Assembly (NCBI GenBank): GCA_033064195.1
Contig: JARBJD010000118.1
Coordinates: 62,001 to 126,000 of the forward strand
DNA from: Blattamonas nauphoetae
Taxonomy: Eukaryota; Preaxostyla; Oxymonadida
Reading direction: 5' to 3'
DNA length: 64,000 bases
The notes below the pieces were generated by a model that worked only from the letters and a program-made list of their open reading frames with translations, was not told the origin of the DNA and did no database searches. Below, in pieces: positions 45,371 through 58,061 of this stretch. Position 1 is the stretch's first letter; the number at the start of each line of letters is the position of its first letter. A program made the translations under genes and the position numbers.

Positions 45371-46466
45371 TGCGAATCCATGATGACTTCGCACTATCCT
45401 CAAAAACGCACCAGATTGAGTCGTGACCAATAGAAGGAAGAGGAGATCACGTCTCATACCTTTCTTTTGCCATTTCATTCCTTGTTCGTTTCATTTCGCT
45501 CGCCCATTTCAGAAAATTGGTTTCGATTGCATCTTCTTTTGAGACCTTATCAATCGCAGAAAGTCAGTCTTCCACTAATAAATATCAGATTATGTCACCT
45601 TCTCATCAAATATCTCACAAATTCAGCTCTCTCGTCGAATATTGGTTCGCAAGAAAAGGAAGTCCATTCTTTTATCCTGATCTCCAACAAGTAAACTAGT
45701 GATCAAACCAAACACCACATCATCGGTGTTGACAACTCATTTCACACATTTTTTCGGACAATACACTCCTCAAACCAATCCGGTCAAAATCAGGCGATTT
45801 CTATCTTCAATCTCATCCAAAGGACATGTTCAATCAAACAATCGCACAAATCTTATCTGTTTTCAGGAATCGTCTCCCAACCTATGCCATTCTGGGTCAA
45901 TCACAAGAGAAACAGACTCCAATCGACAGTTCACTGCGATTCGCATTTAGACGGAACCAGACATATTTATCCAACTTGGTCGTGTTTGATCCCTTTTTAT
46001 CAACATTTTCAGACATGACAATAGTCAGTCGCCATTCAGTTCCCGTGTTTGCTTCGAACCATCTTTTGAAGTCGACCATATCCTTTGCGAGAATAAACTC
46101 GGGATGTTATAACACTAAAAACAAGAACAAAGTCGAATAAGATTCTTTTGAATGACACACGAGACATTGGGAAGTCATTTTCTGCGATCTGATCACATTG
46201 TCGGATATCACCGTGTTTTGGTTGTTTGTCCTTCAAGCTCCAGTTTCAGCATCAAAACATTCACTGTCTGATAATTTCCAGTTCAACAAAACAGAAACCT
46301 CACATGTTCGTAGATAATGACGACAGAAGAAAGTTGTGACCGTTTATCACTATAGAGCTCGTTAGAAGAGAAATTTAGATGCGTCGTATGATCTCACTTC
46401 TTATTTGGTTTTGTTGTCTGATTTATTTCAAAAAATTCGAAAGTGTGTAGTCATCGTGGATTCGCA
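45371..46466 (+). mobile_element. 1.1-kb non-autonomous inverted-repeat element (in LINE copy C)
   Basis: 1,096 bp, with ~28-bp imperfect inverted ends (TGCGAATCCATGATGACTTC, and inverted TGCGAATCCACGATGACTAC). It is flanked by CAGTTG (45365-45370 and 46467-46472). Copy A gives the empty site ACAGTTGGATGACC. Shorter duplications are possible because the ends can be extended. It codes for no recognisable protein, and its superfamily is not identified. Confidence 0.82.
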
Positions 46467-46472
46467 CAGTTG

Positions 46473-49400
46473 GATGACCCACACATAGCACTCCACACCT
46501 CTAAACCTTTTTATGCCCCTGCATCATCATCACAATTCCGTTCTGAATCATCCAGGATTATCTCTCCACTCAGATCGAACGCGGAGAGACCCGAGAGAGC
46601 ATCGCTTCTTTCACCGCAACCTCTCACTCAACACAATCTCATCTCAGCACTACAAAATTGTGCGTCCAATTCTTCCCCCCACTCCTCACCATCCCAACCT
46701 CATCACAATCTCCATCAAGTCCCACAACCTCGAAACACTCGTTCAAACCGAATCGCCCTGTCCTCCCCAAACAAACAACCAAACTCCTCCATTCTCCCAT
46801 CTGAGTACCTCAAACAAGGTCTATTTTGGAACCACGAACAGATCCTCCCTGATCCTCAACCAACCATCACACTTCAGTCGACTGCCTTCGCTCGACCACC
46901 TCGCCCACCACAAGACCTCCGAGACAGAATTAACCCTCCACCAAACAGCTCCCCTCGACGGACAAGCATGGAAAGGGAAGAAGAATGTCCTCACTCCCCT
47001 CCAAAGGAAGGAATTGTGACACAAAAAGAAAAAGACACAAAAAGTGGACTGGCAAAAATGTTTGGGTGGCTTACAGGATGGGGAAAGAACACAAAACCCA
47101 AAAGCAAATCAGCAGAAATCAAACAAACAGCAAAGAAGAAGGAGAAGGAGGACAAGGATGACAAAATTGGAAAGTCCAAACCAAAAGAGCCTGAGGAGAG
47201 ATCGGAAACAACCGGAACATCAGACACTCCCAAACCGCTCATAGAACCAGGAGAGGTGTCTGAATCATAATCAAACACACAAGAGGAACCACAAAGCGAA
47301 AGGATCCTCGAAGACAAGGTAAAACCAGGAGAAACCGTCACGAAACCGGACAAATCGAAAAACGAGGAAGAGGAATCACTGGGAAATGGAGATGATGCAG
47401 ATAGGATGGAAGAAAAGGAAGAATTGGTGAGAAAGGAAGAAACAATGGAAATGACCCCCCACTCCGACAGTCCCTCATTCAAGCTGCTCAGCAAACCTTT
47501 CAACAGCCCTCCTCCACTTGTTCTCCCAGCCAGAACAAGTCAAGGCCAGCTGTTCGCCTCACTCAAGTCAGAAAAGAAGAAGAAGATCCCACTGAAACCA
47601 AAAAAGAAAAAGAAGAGAGAACAGGATCTGTCAAGAGAGATACCACCCATCAACACTCCTTCACCATTCATCACCTCGAAGTGGGAAACATTCACCCTTC
47701 TAAAAAGATCACAATCCGCAAACTCCCAAAGAGGAAGAGCAAGCAAGACAACACGAAGGTGGACTGCAACAAGGAGAAGCGTAAGTAGCACCTCAAGCAC
47801 GGAGGACATCTCACAAAACCCAGAACACAGAGAAATTCGGAAAAGAAAGAGAAAAAGGCATGTCTCGACACCTCCACGCCAGAGAGGAACTTCTCGCTCT
47901 CTCTCACCTCCAACAACTCCCACATCATCCTCCTCATCAACCCTCTCATTCAATTCTACCAGAGAACGAATGCAAAAGAGAGAGACGAACGAGTGGGGAG
48001 AGACAGAAAGAAAAGAAGAAGGAGAAGAAGATGAAGTGAGAGCAGAGAAGAGAAGAAGACAAGTCGAGAACCTGAAGCGCATCATTCTGAAGAGAGAGTC
48101 AAAGGAAGAAGACCCGACAGGAGGGGAACAGAGAAACCCACAACTGTCGAATCTACGACAACCAAAAATCGACTCCTTCTTCCTGAAGAAGGAGCCAAGA
48201 TTCGAAGAACCAGAAGACATTCAAGAATCTCCTCCACACACCCCCAAATTCTTTTTGACCAACTCCACGACATTCCAAACCAACATCGAACAAAACTTCT
48301 TTTTCAATCAACCCGTCTATTACCAATCCTCCTTCAATCAGGCGATGGAAGAAGGAATGCTAATCGACGAGCTCGCGAGCTTCGAAGAAGAAATGAAAAG
48401 GTTCGAAGAAGAGAGAAGGTACCAGGAAGAGTCACTTTGGATTCAGCAGAGAAGAATGGAAGAAGAGAGAACGAAATGGGAATTAGAACAAAGACAAGCA
48501 GCAGAGGACAGAGAGAAGCACACGAAGGACAGGGAGAGAATGGAGCAGGAGGAGAAGGAAAGGGAGAAGCACACGAAGGTCAGGGAGAGAATGGAACAGG
48601 AGGAGAAGGAAAGGGAGAAGCACACGAAGGACAGGGAGAGAATGGAGCAGGAGGAGAAGGAAAGGGAGAAGCACACGAAGGACAGGGAGAGAATGGAGCA
48701 GGAGGAGAAGGAAAGGGAGAAGCACACGAAGGACAGGGAGAGAATGGAGCAGGAGGAGAAGGAAAGGGAGAAGCACACGAAGGACAGGGAGAGAATGGAG
48801 CAGGAGGAGAAGGAAAGGGAGAAGCACACGAAGGTCAGGGAGAGAATGGAGCAGGAGGAGAAGGAAAGGGAGAAGCACACGAAGGACAGGGAGAGAATGG
48901 AGCAGGAGGAGAAGGAAAGGGAGAAGCACACGAAGGATAGGGAGAGAAGGGAGCAGGAGGAGAAGGAAAGGGAGAAGCACACGAAGGACAGGGAGAGAAT
49001 GGAGCAGGAGGAGAAGAAAGGGAGAAGCACACGAAGGACAGGGAGAGAATGGAGCAGGAGGAGAAGGAAAGGGAGAAGCACACGAAGGACAGGGAGAGAA
49101 TGGAGCAGGAGGAGAAGGAAAGGGAGAAGCACACGAAGGACAGGGAGAGAATGGAGCAGGAGGAGAAGGAAAGGGAGAAGCACACGAAGGTCAGGGAGAG
49201 AATGGAACAGGAGGAGAAGGAAAGGGAGAAGCACACGAAGGACAGGGAGAGAAGGGAGCAGGAGGAGAAGAAAGGGAGAAGCACACGAAGGACAGGGAGA
49301 GAATGGAGCAGGAGGAGAAGGAAAGGGAGAAGCACACGAAGGACAGGGAGAGAATGGAGCAGGAAGACAGGGAAGTCCATCAAAAAGGAGAAGAAGAAAT

Positions 49401-50970
49401 CCAGAAAGAGACAGGAGAGTGGCTGAACGAACTGGAAGCATCTCTGAGAGAGAGAATGCCAAGATTGAAAGGGAAACCAACCAAAGAAACTCCCCGAATC
49501 ACAGAAACAGAGAGGGTGGGCAAGAAACAGAAAGATGTCGACAAAAGCGAAAGGGAGAAAGGAACCTTGAGAAAGCTCCTGGAAGAACAAGAGGAGGTGA
49601 AGAGAAGGAAGAAGATTCAAGAAGAAGAAAGAACCGCAGAGAAAAAACGCAGAGAAAGGGAGAAGATGGAAGTAAGAGAAGAGAAGACAATGATCGTAGA
49701 CAGACGAACAGGAGGACAGAGGGATCACAACGAAGAGAGGAACCCGACAGAAGTTCCCAAAAGAAGAAACGAAGAAGACATGGAGGAACTGCGGAGCCCA
49801 AACACCATCTTGAGAGAGAATAGGGAGGATGAAGTTTTGGAGACAACGATATCGAAGCTAATCGATATGAATAAGCTGCTGAAGAACGAGAATTTGAACA
49901 ACCTACTCAGAAGCTTAGACATCGCAGAAGAAGGAAAGCAGAGACGAGTATACAGATGGGGAACGGAGAAGAGAGAAAAAGTGAAAGCCCTGGGAGAGAC
50001 ACTGACAGTGGACATCCTCCCGATCATCGGCCTTCTTCAGTACAATACGTCGGAAGTGAACAAAAAGAAACTGGGTGAGCTGAAACAATCAGACATCGAG
50101 GAGATAAAGAATACAACCGTCCCACGAGAACCATTCACCTTCGTCGCGAGCAAGGCGTGGGAAGAGATCACACAAACAAAGAAAAAAGAAAAGACAACAC
50201 AGAGAAATCAAAAACCAAAGAAAGAACACGAAAGGAGAACAGATGAGTCGAGACGCGAAAAGGAAAGCCGGTTCCAAACAGCGATAGAAACGTTCGAACC
50301 AGGGAGAGGCCAATCTCTCCCCAACACCCTTCTCATCCCAATACCGTCATTCAGAAGGCCAGCCCAACCGTTTCAGGCCAACACCAACATCCTCGACCCC
50401 TTCCAGATTGAAAAGGGGTACACTACATGGAACGAAGATCTCACAAATCAACACATCCAGAAAGCAGAAACACTCTTTCTCCACCACTTCGCAACGATAA
50501 ATGAGAAACTCAGAAAAGAGGAATGGAGTGAAGAAGAAGTGAACAGGATAGCATGGGGAATGTCCAACATTCCACACGAGCTGAAAGGACAGAAGAAGCG
50601 GAAGAGAGGAGACAGAAGGGAACGTAAGTCACAGAACGGGAGAGAACAAAGTGGGAAGGCCTGATTGGAAGGGGGAAAACAGGGTCAGTGGCAAAAGAGA
50701 TTGAGAGAAGATCAACGGAGAGTCTGAACCTCTCAGAAGAAGAAGTAAGAAGGGAGATCGGAAGATTGCACGACGACACTGACGTGAAAGAACTAAAGAT
50801 CCAGCAGCAAACGATCACGAAAAGAGAAATCGCGAGAGGAGGAGAACAAGCGGAAGTGGAACAAGCGATCAACAGACTCAATTCCAACTCAACACCTTCA
50901 TTGGATGGGATTTCGACAGAGCTCATTAAACGGCTCTGTTCACGGAACAGAAATCTCTCATCTCACCTCA
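46473..50970 (+). pseudogene. LINE copy C reading frame, N-terminal half (broken)
   Basis: Matches the copy B protein from DDPHIALHTSKPF onward. It lacks the start region. A TAA at 47268-47270 replaces the AAA found in copies A and B. Two single-base losses in the minisatellite (near 49016 and 49270) move the repeat into the other two frames, giving RSTRRTGREWSRRRRKG and EAHEGQGENGAGG repeats. The downstream charged region continues in yet another frame from about 49303 to 50664. Another shift follows, and the RT start (STPSLDGIS) is reached near 50900 before the 4-kb insertion. Confidence 0.85.
48513..49371 (+). repeat. 51-bp coding minisatellite, about 17 units (copy C)
   Basis: Longest array of the window. 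It mixes units with GACAGG and GTCAGG variants, and two units are 50 bp long. Confidence 0.93.
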
Positions 50971-51029
50971 ACGTACTCGATTTAACCCGCAACTCCGGAT
51001 AAACCCGCAACTTGGGTCCAGGGCCCACA

Positions 51030-52700
51030 ATTTCGGTATATTCCAAGTTTCATCATGATTTCGCCGTTATTTCATCATAATCTGTTCTAGAGAACGCTTA
51101 ATCTCATGAAATGAATGAGAAAGTGTGGTTGATCAAGATCACGACCATAAAAAAAATATGACACAAAGAGTGTCGAAATCTTGGAAAGGGTATTGAGAGA
51201 ATTAGCAATTCTCATTCCACCTTCTCGTTTCTTGTTGCTCAATCTCCCTCGTTCCTTGTTCTCTCCTTCATTGTTCTTTTCATCTCATCTTTGTTCACTT
51301 CGATTCGATTCTCACTTCTTCTCCTTTTCTTTGCCTCTGCTCCTTTCTTGATCTCCTCCACTTTCGCGTCAGCTTTTCATCTTCTTCATCTCCGGTGCGG
51401 CGAGTAGATGCAGATCTTGAGAACTGGAATGAACGAGAGAGTAAAGTTGTTGAAACATGAAGAGTGAATGAGAAGAATCAGCCTTTCAGAGAGAAGCATA
51501 CAGTCGTCGCTACTTTCGATGAATATATATGTTCGGGGAACATCTGGTGTGAGAGAATTGAATAGCCTCTTCCGCGTCACCACTTCGGATTTCTGTTCGA
51601 TCTGACAGGAGGAAGGATGCAGACTGTCACTTCGATCCAGACATGTGTGGAGATCTTGTGAGATTCAGAGGCCTGAGACAAGGAAAGAATGAAGACGAGA
51701 GGGATGAGAGAGAAGAGGAATGGGTGAATTCCTGAGAAAGATGAATAATATGCAATAAAGTAACAACCAACACTTTACTCACACCAAGATTGAAATGCAA
51801 TTCTCGCGATTGAGTCATTTGTCAAAAGCATCAGCAATTCCTGTTTCCTTCGCATTTCCATCAGAAGTGGTCCTCAACCACACTCCTCGACAGTCGTCTC
51901 CCCGATCCAGCTGTGCTTGTGGATATTTCGAATTGAAATAACGGACCAACATGTGTGACGTCGTATTCGGGTCGGTGCGAGACGATTGGGTATGTAGCGA
52001 CGAAGAGGCTGGTGAAGGACGATGTGCAGGTTGTTGTGGAGACTGGGCGAGGTTCGTTTCTTGTGGATCTGCTGCTGTCTTGGCTGATGTTGTGATCCGA
52101 GCTTCTTTCGACGCAGGCTGTGTATGTGGAAAGAGCAAGAAGGGATCATGGGCGTTCGTGGAAGGCTTCTTCTTTGGTGCTCTGATCACAAACACGGCGG
52201 CGCTCTCTGTGGAGTCGGCGAGTCAGGAGCGGAAAGCAGCGGTCATCGCTCGTTGACACTTCTGTTTGTCTTCTTCTCGCTTCTCTGTGATGGGTTTCTG
52301 AATCGCGAGTGAGTCAGTTGTTGGGTCGAATCGGTATAAATGAAACACTCCATCGCCTCCACACCCGTCAGATAGAAGCGTCTTGTGGGTGGTCTCAGTA
52401 AAGAGATGGCAGACGCGAGATGAGAATGTCAGTGTCTTGATAAGTGTGATCGCATGGATTGGAGTTAGAGGGTCAGCCATTTTCGGTGTGGAGACGATTC
52501 AGGGAGTTCTGACAGCGGTTGGATATCTGATCGTGACAAACACACCGATTAGAGGAGGCTCGTCAGTTTCGGTCTCGTCGGCGCTTGTGTCGGTGTATGG
52601 TGTCATCAGGAACACAGCCTCTGAACGCAGTGACATTGAAATGGTCAGGGAAGGTTCCGTCGCTGTTGACCCAGTCAGGTGGATCGACAACACTGACATC
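51030..52700. other. Left interior of the 4.0-kb element, no gene supported
   Basis: Pyrimidine-rich DNA to about 51400, then overlapping short frames on both strands. A minus-strand frame at 52195-51815 is Ser/Pro/Thr-rich (QPASKEARITTSAKTAADPQ) and a plus-strand frame at 52383-52740 is Val/Ser-rich. Both may be decayed pieces of the surface-protein gene. Confidence 0.35.
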
Positions 52701-52755
52701 TTGATCGATCGCTCCAGAGTTAGCCGATTCATCAGCCGATGCAGATGTTCTGAAA

Positions 52756-53714
52756 GTGGAAGGAGGAAATGTGGAGATGACAGGACTGAATCTGAACACT
52801 CGAAGTGTGCTTGTGAAATCGCTTTTGGCTCAAACAGAAGGATCTGCGCTTCTGTCGGATCTGTCTGTTGACTTCGCGACGCTGACGAAGGAACTGATTT
52901 CAGGAAAGGACTCGCTGACACTGACAAGGAGTACCTTTGTTGCAGGAACATCATCGCACACAACGAATGCCGCAGATGTATCGACAATCGCATTCACTGT
53001 GAAGTACGAACAAAAGCTGAAGATTGGAGATCTGACAAACGAATTAACATTCTCGAACTGTGGAGGGGATGATGGTGTAGAGTTGGAGCTGACAAACACG
53101 AAGTTATCATCACTTAGAACGAGTCTGGGAGGAGGAGGAGTTCATGTGAGTGTTCTGAGTGGAGGAAGAGCGACGATTGTTGATTCCTTGTTTGATGGAT
53201 GCTCAGCGAGTGGGGAAGGAGGAGGGATGCAGGTGAAGGTGGCGGGAACAGGATCTGTGTCCATTTCAGGAACATTCAAGAGCTGTTCGTCAGATGATGT
53301 TGGAGGAGGGTCGTTTGGTGATGTGTCCTCGCTGGGAGTAAAGCTGGTACAGAAAAAACGGGTCACAGCGTGTTTATCCGAACAGCAGCTGACAAACGAG
53401 GGCTTGTCAACGAGACGAGTGTTGATGGGAGTGGACTTTCGTTGCCGTCGGGCAGCGTGTTCACCGCAGCGGAACTTGAGCTGTGGTCGTTCTCGGAAAC
53501 GAATGGGTTGAGTGGAGGGATTGCGTATCTGTTCAACATTTACGAAGGAGGGACACTGATTCAAGACAACAGTGGACGAGGAGCGATAAAGTTTGAATGT
53601 GGGGATCTTGTGACAGCAGAGTCGCTGATCGTGAAGGCAGAAATCCCAGACTGCGAGAGTACAAACGAGAACGGTGAGAGTGATATCGAGAAGAAGGGGT
53701 GGTTCGTGCACTGA
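52756..53714 (+). pseudogene. Beta-helix adhesin-like surface protein fragment
   Basis: Plus strand, clearly coding-like. STFVAGTSSHTTNAADVSTI and LTFSNCGGDDGVELELTNTK lead to SLFDGCSASGEGGGMQVKVA and TFKSCSSDDVGGGSFGDVSS. This is the F-x-x-C-S...GGG pattern of polymorphic-membrane-protein/pectin-lyase-like repeats. After about 53345 the frame changes; the related segment in the frame ending at 53714 includes NGLSGGIAYLFNIYEGGTLI and DNSGRGAIKFECGDLVT. There is no signal peptide or membrane anchor in this stretch, so it is only a middle portion of a large surface protein. It is carried as cargo by the 4.0-kb element. Confidence 0.6.
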
Positions 53715-54900
53715 CCGTCAAATCGTGGATGCACATGTTCTGAGCAGCTTTCCGTTGAAATGTGGCGGAAATGTGGCGTTGTTGTGGTCTCGTGTTTCCC
53801 GCAGAGAGTATCGAGATGTTGGCATCACAACTAGTTTCGATGTCGGCACTTGAACCAACCCACACGTGATTGGTGTAAACAGGATTGTTTTGTGTTCAGG
53901 CGACACCCCAAAGGCGGCTGGATCCAGCAGGTCGTATGACGACACTCCAATCTCGTCGTTTTGTGACATCGTCTGTCTCGATACCCCACGATCATTTTCT
54001 GGGTCCAAATCCGCGAAGAGACAAGAAGGATATCCACCAGAGGGATCTGGTTGTGTGTTTTTCGTTCCATATTGGCGGTGAATTGGGTGCTGTTCGAGGA
54101 GAGGAGAAGGTGAGCGGAGCCTTCCAGAGTGTGGGTTGAGAAGGAGAGCGTGGTCAGTGCCATTGTCGTCCACACGTGAGGAAAGTAGATTTGTTGAACG
54201 GTTCCGTTTTGAATGCATAACAGGCTGCGCTCACCGCAAAAATGAACACAATATCAGTCTTTCACTGGGAGTGCGATCTTGACGATGTATGGGAGGTGGA
54301 ATTGGTTGGGCTATGGTGGCGAGCAAGAGCGAAGAGATGAACGTTGAAATGAGGCAGTTAGAAGGAGAAGAAGAGCACTTGCAGCGACGGTTGAATCACA
54401 AGCACACAATCACAGGCGAACACTGAGATCGGATGGCTCAGAACAAAATCATCATCGTGTGTGTTTATTGATGCCGTTAAGGGATGTTTAGCTGCCAATT
54501 CCGCAAGTTTTAGTAGGTTTTGCTTCTTCCAGTTCGCGTCGATCTGTCTGCTCAAACTGGTTAGAAAAACTGCTGATTCCAAAACTGACTGGTCTTCGCT
54601 AATCGTTATTTCATAAAATGAAATTTCCGAACTTTCAGATCCATCCAGAGACGATAGCCCTGTCTTCGAATTGTCCCCTTTTTCTTTCGGGATAACTGTT
54701 GACGATAGGATCATTTTGTGGATGACTACTGTTATGCAATCGATTTCCCAATCGTCAGTACGCTTCTTCCTCCAAAGCAACGTTCGGAATAAGTTGTTTC
54801 ACTTTCATCTTCAAATCGACCCACAATGAGAACTTGTGAGATGACGACACGAAATTTAGAGGTAAAAATGTGGATTTTGAATGCAATATTGGTCCATACC
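53715..54900. other. Right interior of the 4.0-kb element, decayed coding remnants
   Basis: Minus-strand frames at 54218-53718 (including SYDLLDPAAFGVSPEHKTIL) and 54780-54358 (SEISFYEITISEDQSVLESA) look coding-like but have no recognisable family or intact ends. Confidence 0.35.
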
Positions 54901-54992
54901 GGATGCCGAAAATGTGAACACTTGAGGTGACTTCAGTTGTTAGAATGTGGAGTTGCGGGTTTTCCCGAAGTTGCGTGTTTATCCGATGATGT

Positions 54993-57961
54993 TCATCAAC
55001 ACCATTCAACTCTGTTTTCAAAAAAGCTTTCTGCCCCAAGCCTGGTGTGTTTGTCGAGTTGTCCCGATTCCGAAAGCGAACGGGAAACTCAGACCAATCG
55101 CGGTTCAGCACACACTCCGAAAAGCAATGGCCCGAGTCCTGCTTCTCAGAAACAAGAAATGGTTTGAGGAGAGGACAGCGAAGAGACAGAAGGGAGTGAA
55201 CACTCCCTTGGGGAGGAACATGATCATACGTAGAGTGGAGGAAAGACTCGACTCAGCGATTGAAGAAGGCGGAGACGTGTATATCGCAGCGCTGGACCTC
55301 AGCAATGCATACCAGAATGTAAAAAGGCAGCTGCTCCTCAACAAAGTCACGGAAGACCCCAACCACGACCCAGAACTCGCACACTTTCTGAAACTGTCCT
55401 TCGAACAAGAAACGCTCGTGCTGGACATGAAAGGGCAGACTTCAGTCATCCCAAACACAAGAGGCGTGCAGCAAGGATGCCCCCTCTCACCATCACTGTT
55501 CGGACTTTACCTCACTGAGCCAATGGAAGAGGCGGAGAAACAAGGAGCAGAAGCGTGGGCCTACCTGGACGACACTGTCATCATCGCAAACTCTCAGAGA
55601 CAACTGGAAAAGACAGTTTCAACTCTACACACTTCACTCATCGCACACAACCTCTGCATCAACCCAAGCAAGACTGAGATGATAATAATTGAGAAAGGAA
55701 GAATCGTGAAGGAGACGAGAACGATCTTGGGAAGCGAAGTGGAGACGAAGGAATCGTACAAACTGCTGGGCTCGTTGATCACGAGAGACCAAAAGAAGAG
55801 AGACGAGTTCTTCGAAGAAAGGATAAACAGAATCAAGTCAATCCTCCCCCTCGCAAAGGAACTCAGCCACCAAGCACACCTCCACCTGATCAGACAAGCG
55901 CTGTTCACCAAACCCATACATCTCCTCAGTTCAATGAGGATCACACAAGAAGCACTGGAGAGAGCAGATGAGATGGTCTCCACACATATAGCATCAATAT
56001 TCGAAATCCCATCAGACAAACTATTCCTCATCACCCAACCAATCAAGAAGGGAGGACTGGGGATGCCATCCTTTGTCAGGACAGCGAGCACAGCCCTCCT
56101 GTGCACACAAGGCTCAATAGACCCAGCGCTTTGGGACATTGATGCAGTGACAGAAGAGAGGGCGAGACAGAGGGACCAGTCTGGAAACGAAAGCAGCTTT
56201 GGAGCAAGGAAAGTAGCAGAACAGATGCTCTTGCAACTGACAGAGGAGGAGAGAAAGGCAGGAGCGAAGGGACAGAAAGAATTAAGAGGAATCTTTGAAG
56301 AAAGAGAGAAGAGGAACGAAATCAATCTACTCCCAACATACCAACAGAACCGACACAAAGTGATTGAGGATGGAATCAGCCAAAGATGGCTGAACATCCT
56401 CCCCAAGGACAGATACCACAAACTCAACAACGCTACAGTTGTCACTTCACTCGACCATCTCTTCCTCAAGAACCCGCTCTCATGGGACATCGTGGCTGGC
56501 GTGAAAGAAGAAGAGGATCAAGAGGAGGAAAGTGAAAGAAGACAGGATGTGGGAAAGAAAAAAGGAAAGATCAAACTGAAATGCCCTCTGTGTCTGGGGG
56601 AGATGAGGAAGGATCACGCGGGATGCTGCTCCATCAACGGAGCGACCCGAACCGCACGACATTCCGCAATCAAACATCTTTTGACCCAAACACTCAAGGA
56701 GATCCCCTCCTTGAATGCAAGAACAGAGCAGAAAATGGGGAGAGACGATGAGAAGGAAGAGAACATACCTGAGACAATCGCAGACATCTCCATCTCACTC
56801 ACCACTTCACACCTTTCTCATTCCTTCATCAAGTTGCTCGCACACAACGAAGACAAAGGGAGAGTGGTAGAGTTTGGCCTGGATTTGGTGGTTTGTCAAG
56901 ACTTCACGAGCAGAACATCAGGCAGACTAGAGAACACAAGAGGGAGAGTAGAAGAAGGAGAAAGGAAGAAGAAGAGGAAGTATGAGAGAACAAACCAAGA
57001 GAAGACAATCATTGGGATTGGAATGAGCGACAATGGCATCCTGGGACCAAACGCAGAGTCCTTCTTCGACTTTATCCGTGTGCTCGCGAAAGAACAGCGT
57101 GTTACGAATCCGATCCCAGCTTTCCTCACCAAATACACCATCATTACCGAAATGACCCGAAGTCACATGGAAGCACAATACGTAAGAACAGTGGAGAGAC
57201 TGAGAAAGAAAGAGGAAGAGAGGAAACAGGAAAGAAGCATGACAACCTTGGAGAACGAAGCACTCAATCTGATGCTGCAGATCGATCCTGGGTCGATCCC
57301 CAGAACATCCACCCTTCACCTCACCAACACCACCCCCACCATTCCACAACATTTAGTTCTCACCAACGCTTACCCATCATTCAGTTCGACCCAACCTTTA
57401 CGTTCAACACAACATTACACTCCCTCCCCATCCAACAACCTCCCCATCCTTCCTACACCGTCTTCACTCCTCCAACTCCACAATCACTCACCTTTGAGAC
57501 ACACAAACCCAACTTGTACTCAAGGAAGTGAGAAGGAGAGGAGCGAGAAGAGACAAACAGGAGAAGAGGATCCGAGAGAAGACAGAACTCAGAAGAAGCG
57601 AGAGGAATGGAAGAAAAGGGACGAAGAGGAAGAGAAGAAGGAAGCAGACATCGGCCCTGACGCGAAGGAGAAGGCAGACAGAGCTGCAGAGAGAACGAAG
57701 AAAGAAGTACAAGAAGAAAAAAGGCCAACAAGTAAGATCCCAACCGGTCCATCCGAAAGACAGCCGCAACCACCACTCACTTCACTTCATAATCTTCATT
57801 TTCAACTCTCAAACTCATCCAACCCCACTATCCTCTCATCTCTTCTCACTCAGGAAACCAAAGAAGACCGGAACAACAGCGGGCAGAGAGACAAAAGAGG
57901 AGAGGGAAAGAAGGAGAGCGAAAAGAATAGTCTAGAGCGAACAACGGAAGCAGAAGAATAA
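54993..57961 (+). pseudogene. LINE copy C reading frame, C-terminal half (RT to end, open)
   Basis: Open from the insertion point to TAA 57959-57961. All RT motifs (ALDLSNAYQNV, RGVQQGCPLSP, AYLDDTVI) and the CPLC/H/CC finger are intact. The first ~150 bp and a patch near 55,940-56,160 differ from copies A and B mainly at silent positions, while the rest is almost identical. It is separated from its N-terminal half by the 4-kb element. Confidence 0.85.
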
Positions 57962-58045
57962 AACAAACAGAAAAACTCAACAACCTCTTCATTTGTTTTT
58001 GTTTTTACCCATTTCGCAAGCCTCAGAACACTTCAGATGACAGAC

Positions 58046-58061
58046 ATTCCCGGCTTGGACG
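58046..58061 (+). repeat. tRNA-Asp 3'-end fragment at the C/D junction
   Basis: A third exact copy of ATTCCCGGCTTGGACG outside the tRNA, followed by the same LINE leader. Confidence 0.9.

Larger units (their letters stand above)
50971..54992 (+). mobile_element. 4.0-kb inverted-repeat element in LINE copy C (family 'AAACCCGC', TSD TCA)
   Basis: Inserted in the RT region of copy C. The ends are imperfect inverted repeats (ACGTACTCGATTTAACCCGC, and inverted ACATCATCGGATAAACACGC). Each has two AAACCCGCAACT-type motifs in tandem, the same plan as the 4.7-kb element at 25273-30004. TCA lies on both sides (50968-50970 and 54993-54995), and removing one copy restores the LINE codons for HL-I-N-T-I. 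No transposase is visible. It carries a beta-helix gene fragment. Confidence 0.72.
45085..58045 (+). mobile_element. LINE copy C, with two nested insertions
   Basis: The third LINE in the array. The leader with TTTTTGC motifs is shared. The segment that carries the start codon in A and B (about 33 bp, CACCAGATGGAG...) is replaced by ~68 unrelated bp before GAGAAAACTG. It contains a 1.1-kb insertion (45371-46466) and a 4.0-kb insertion (50971-54992). It ends with the usual CAGATGACAGAC. Parts (about 50,270-50,970, 54,996-55,150 and 55,940-56,160) are clearly diverged from A and B, while neighbouring stretches are nearly identical. Confidence 0.9.
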
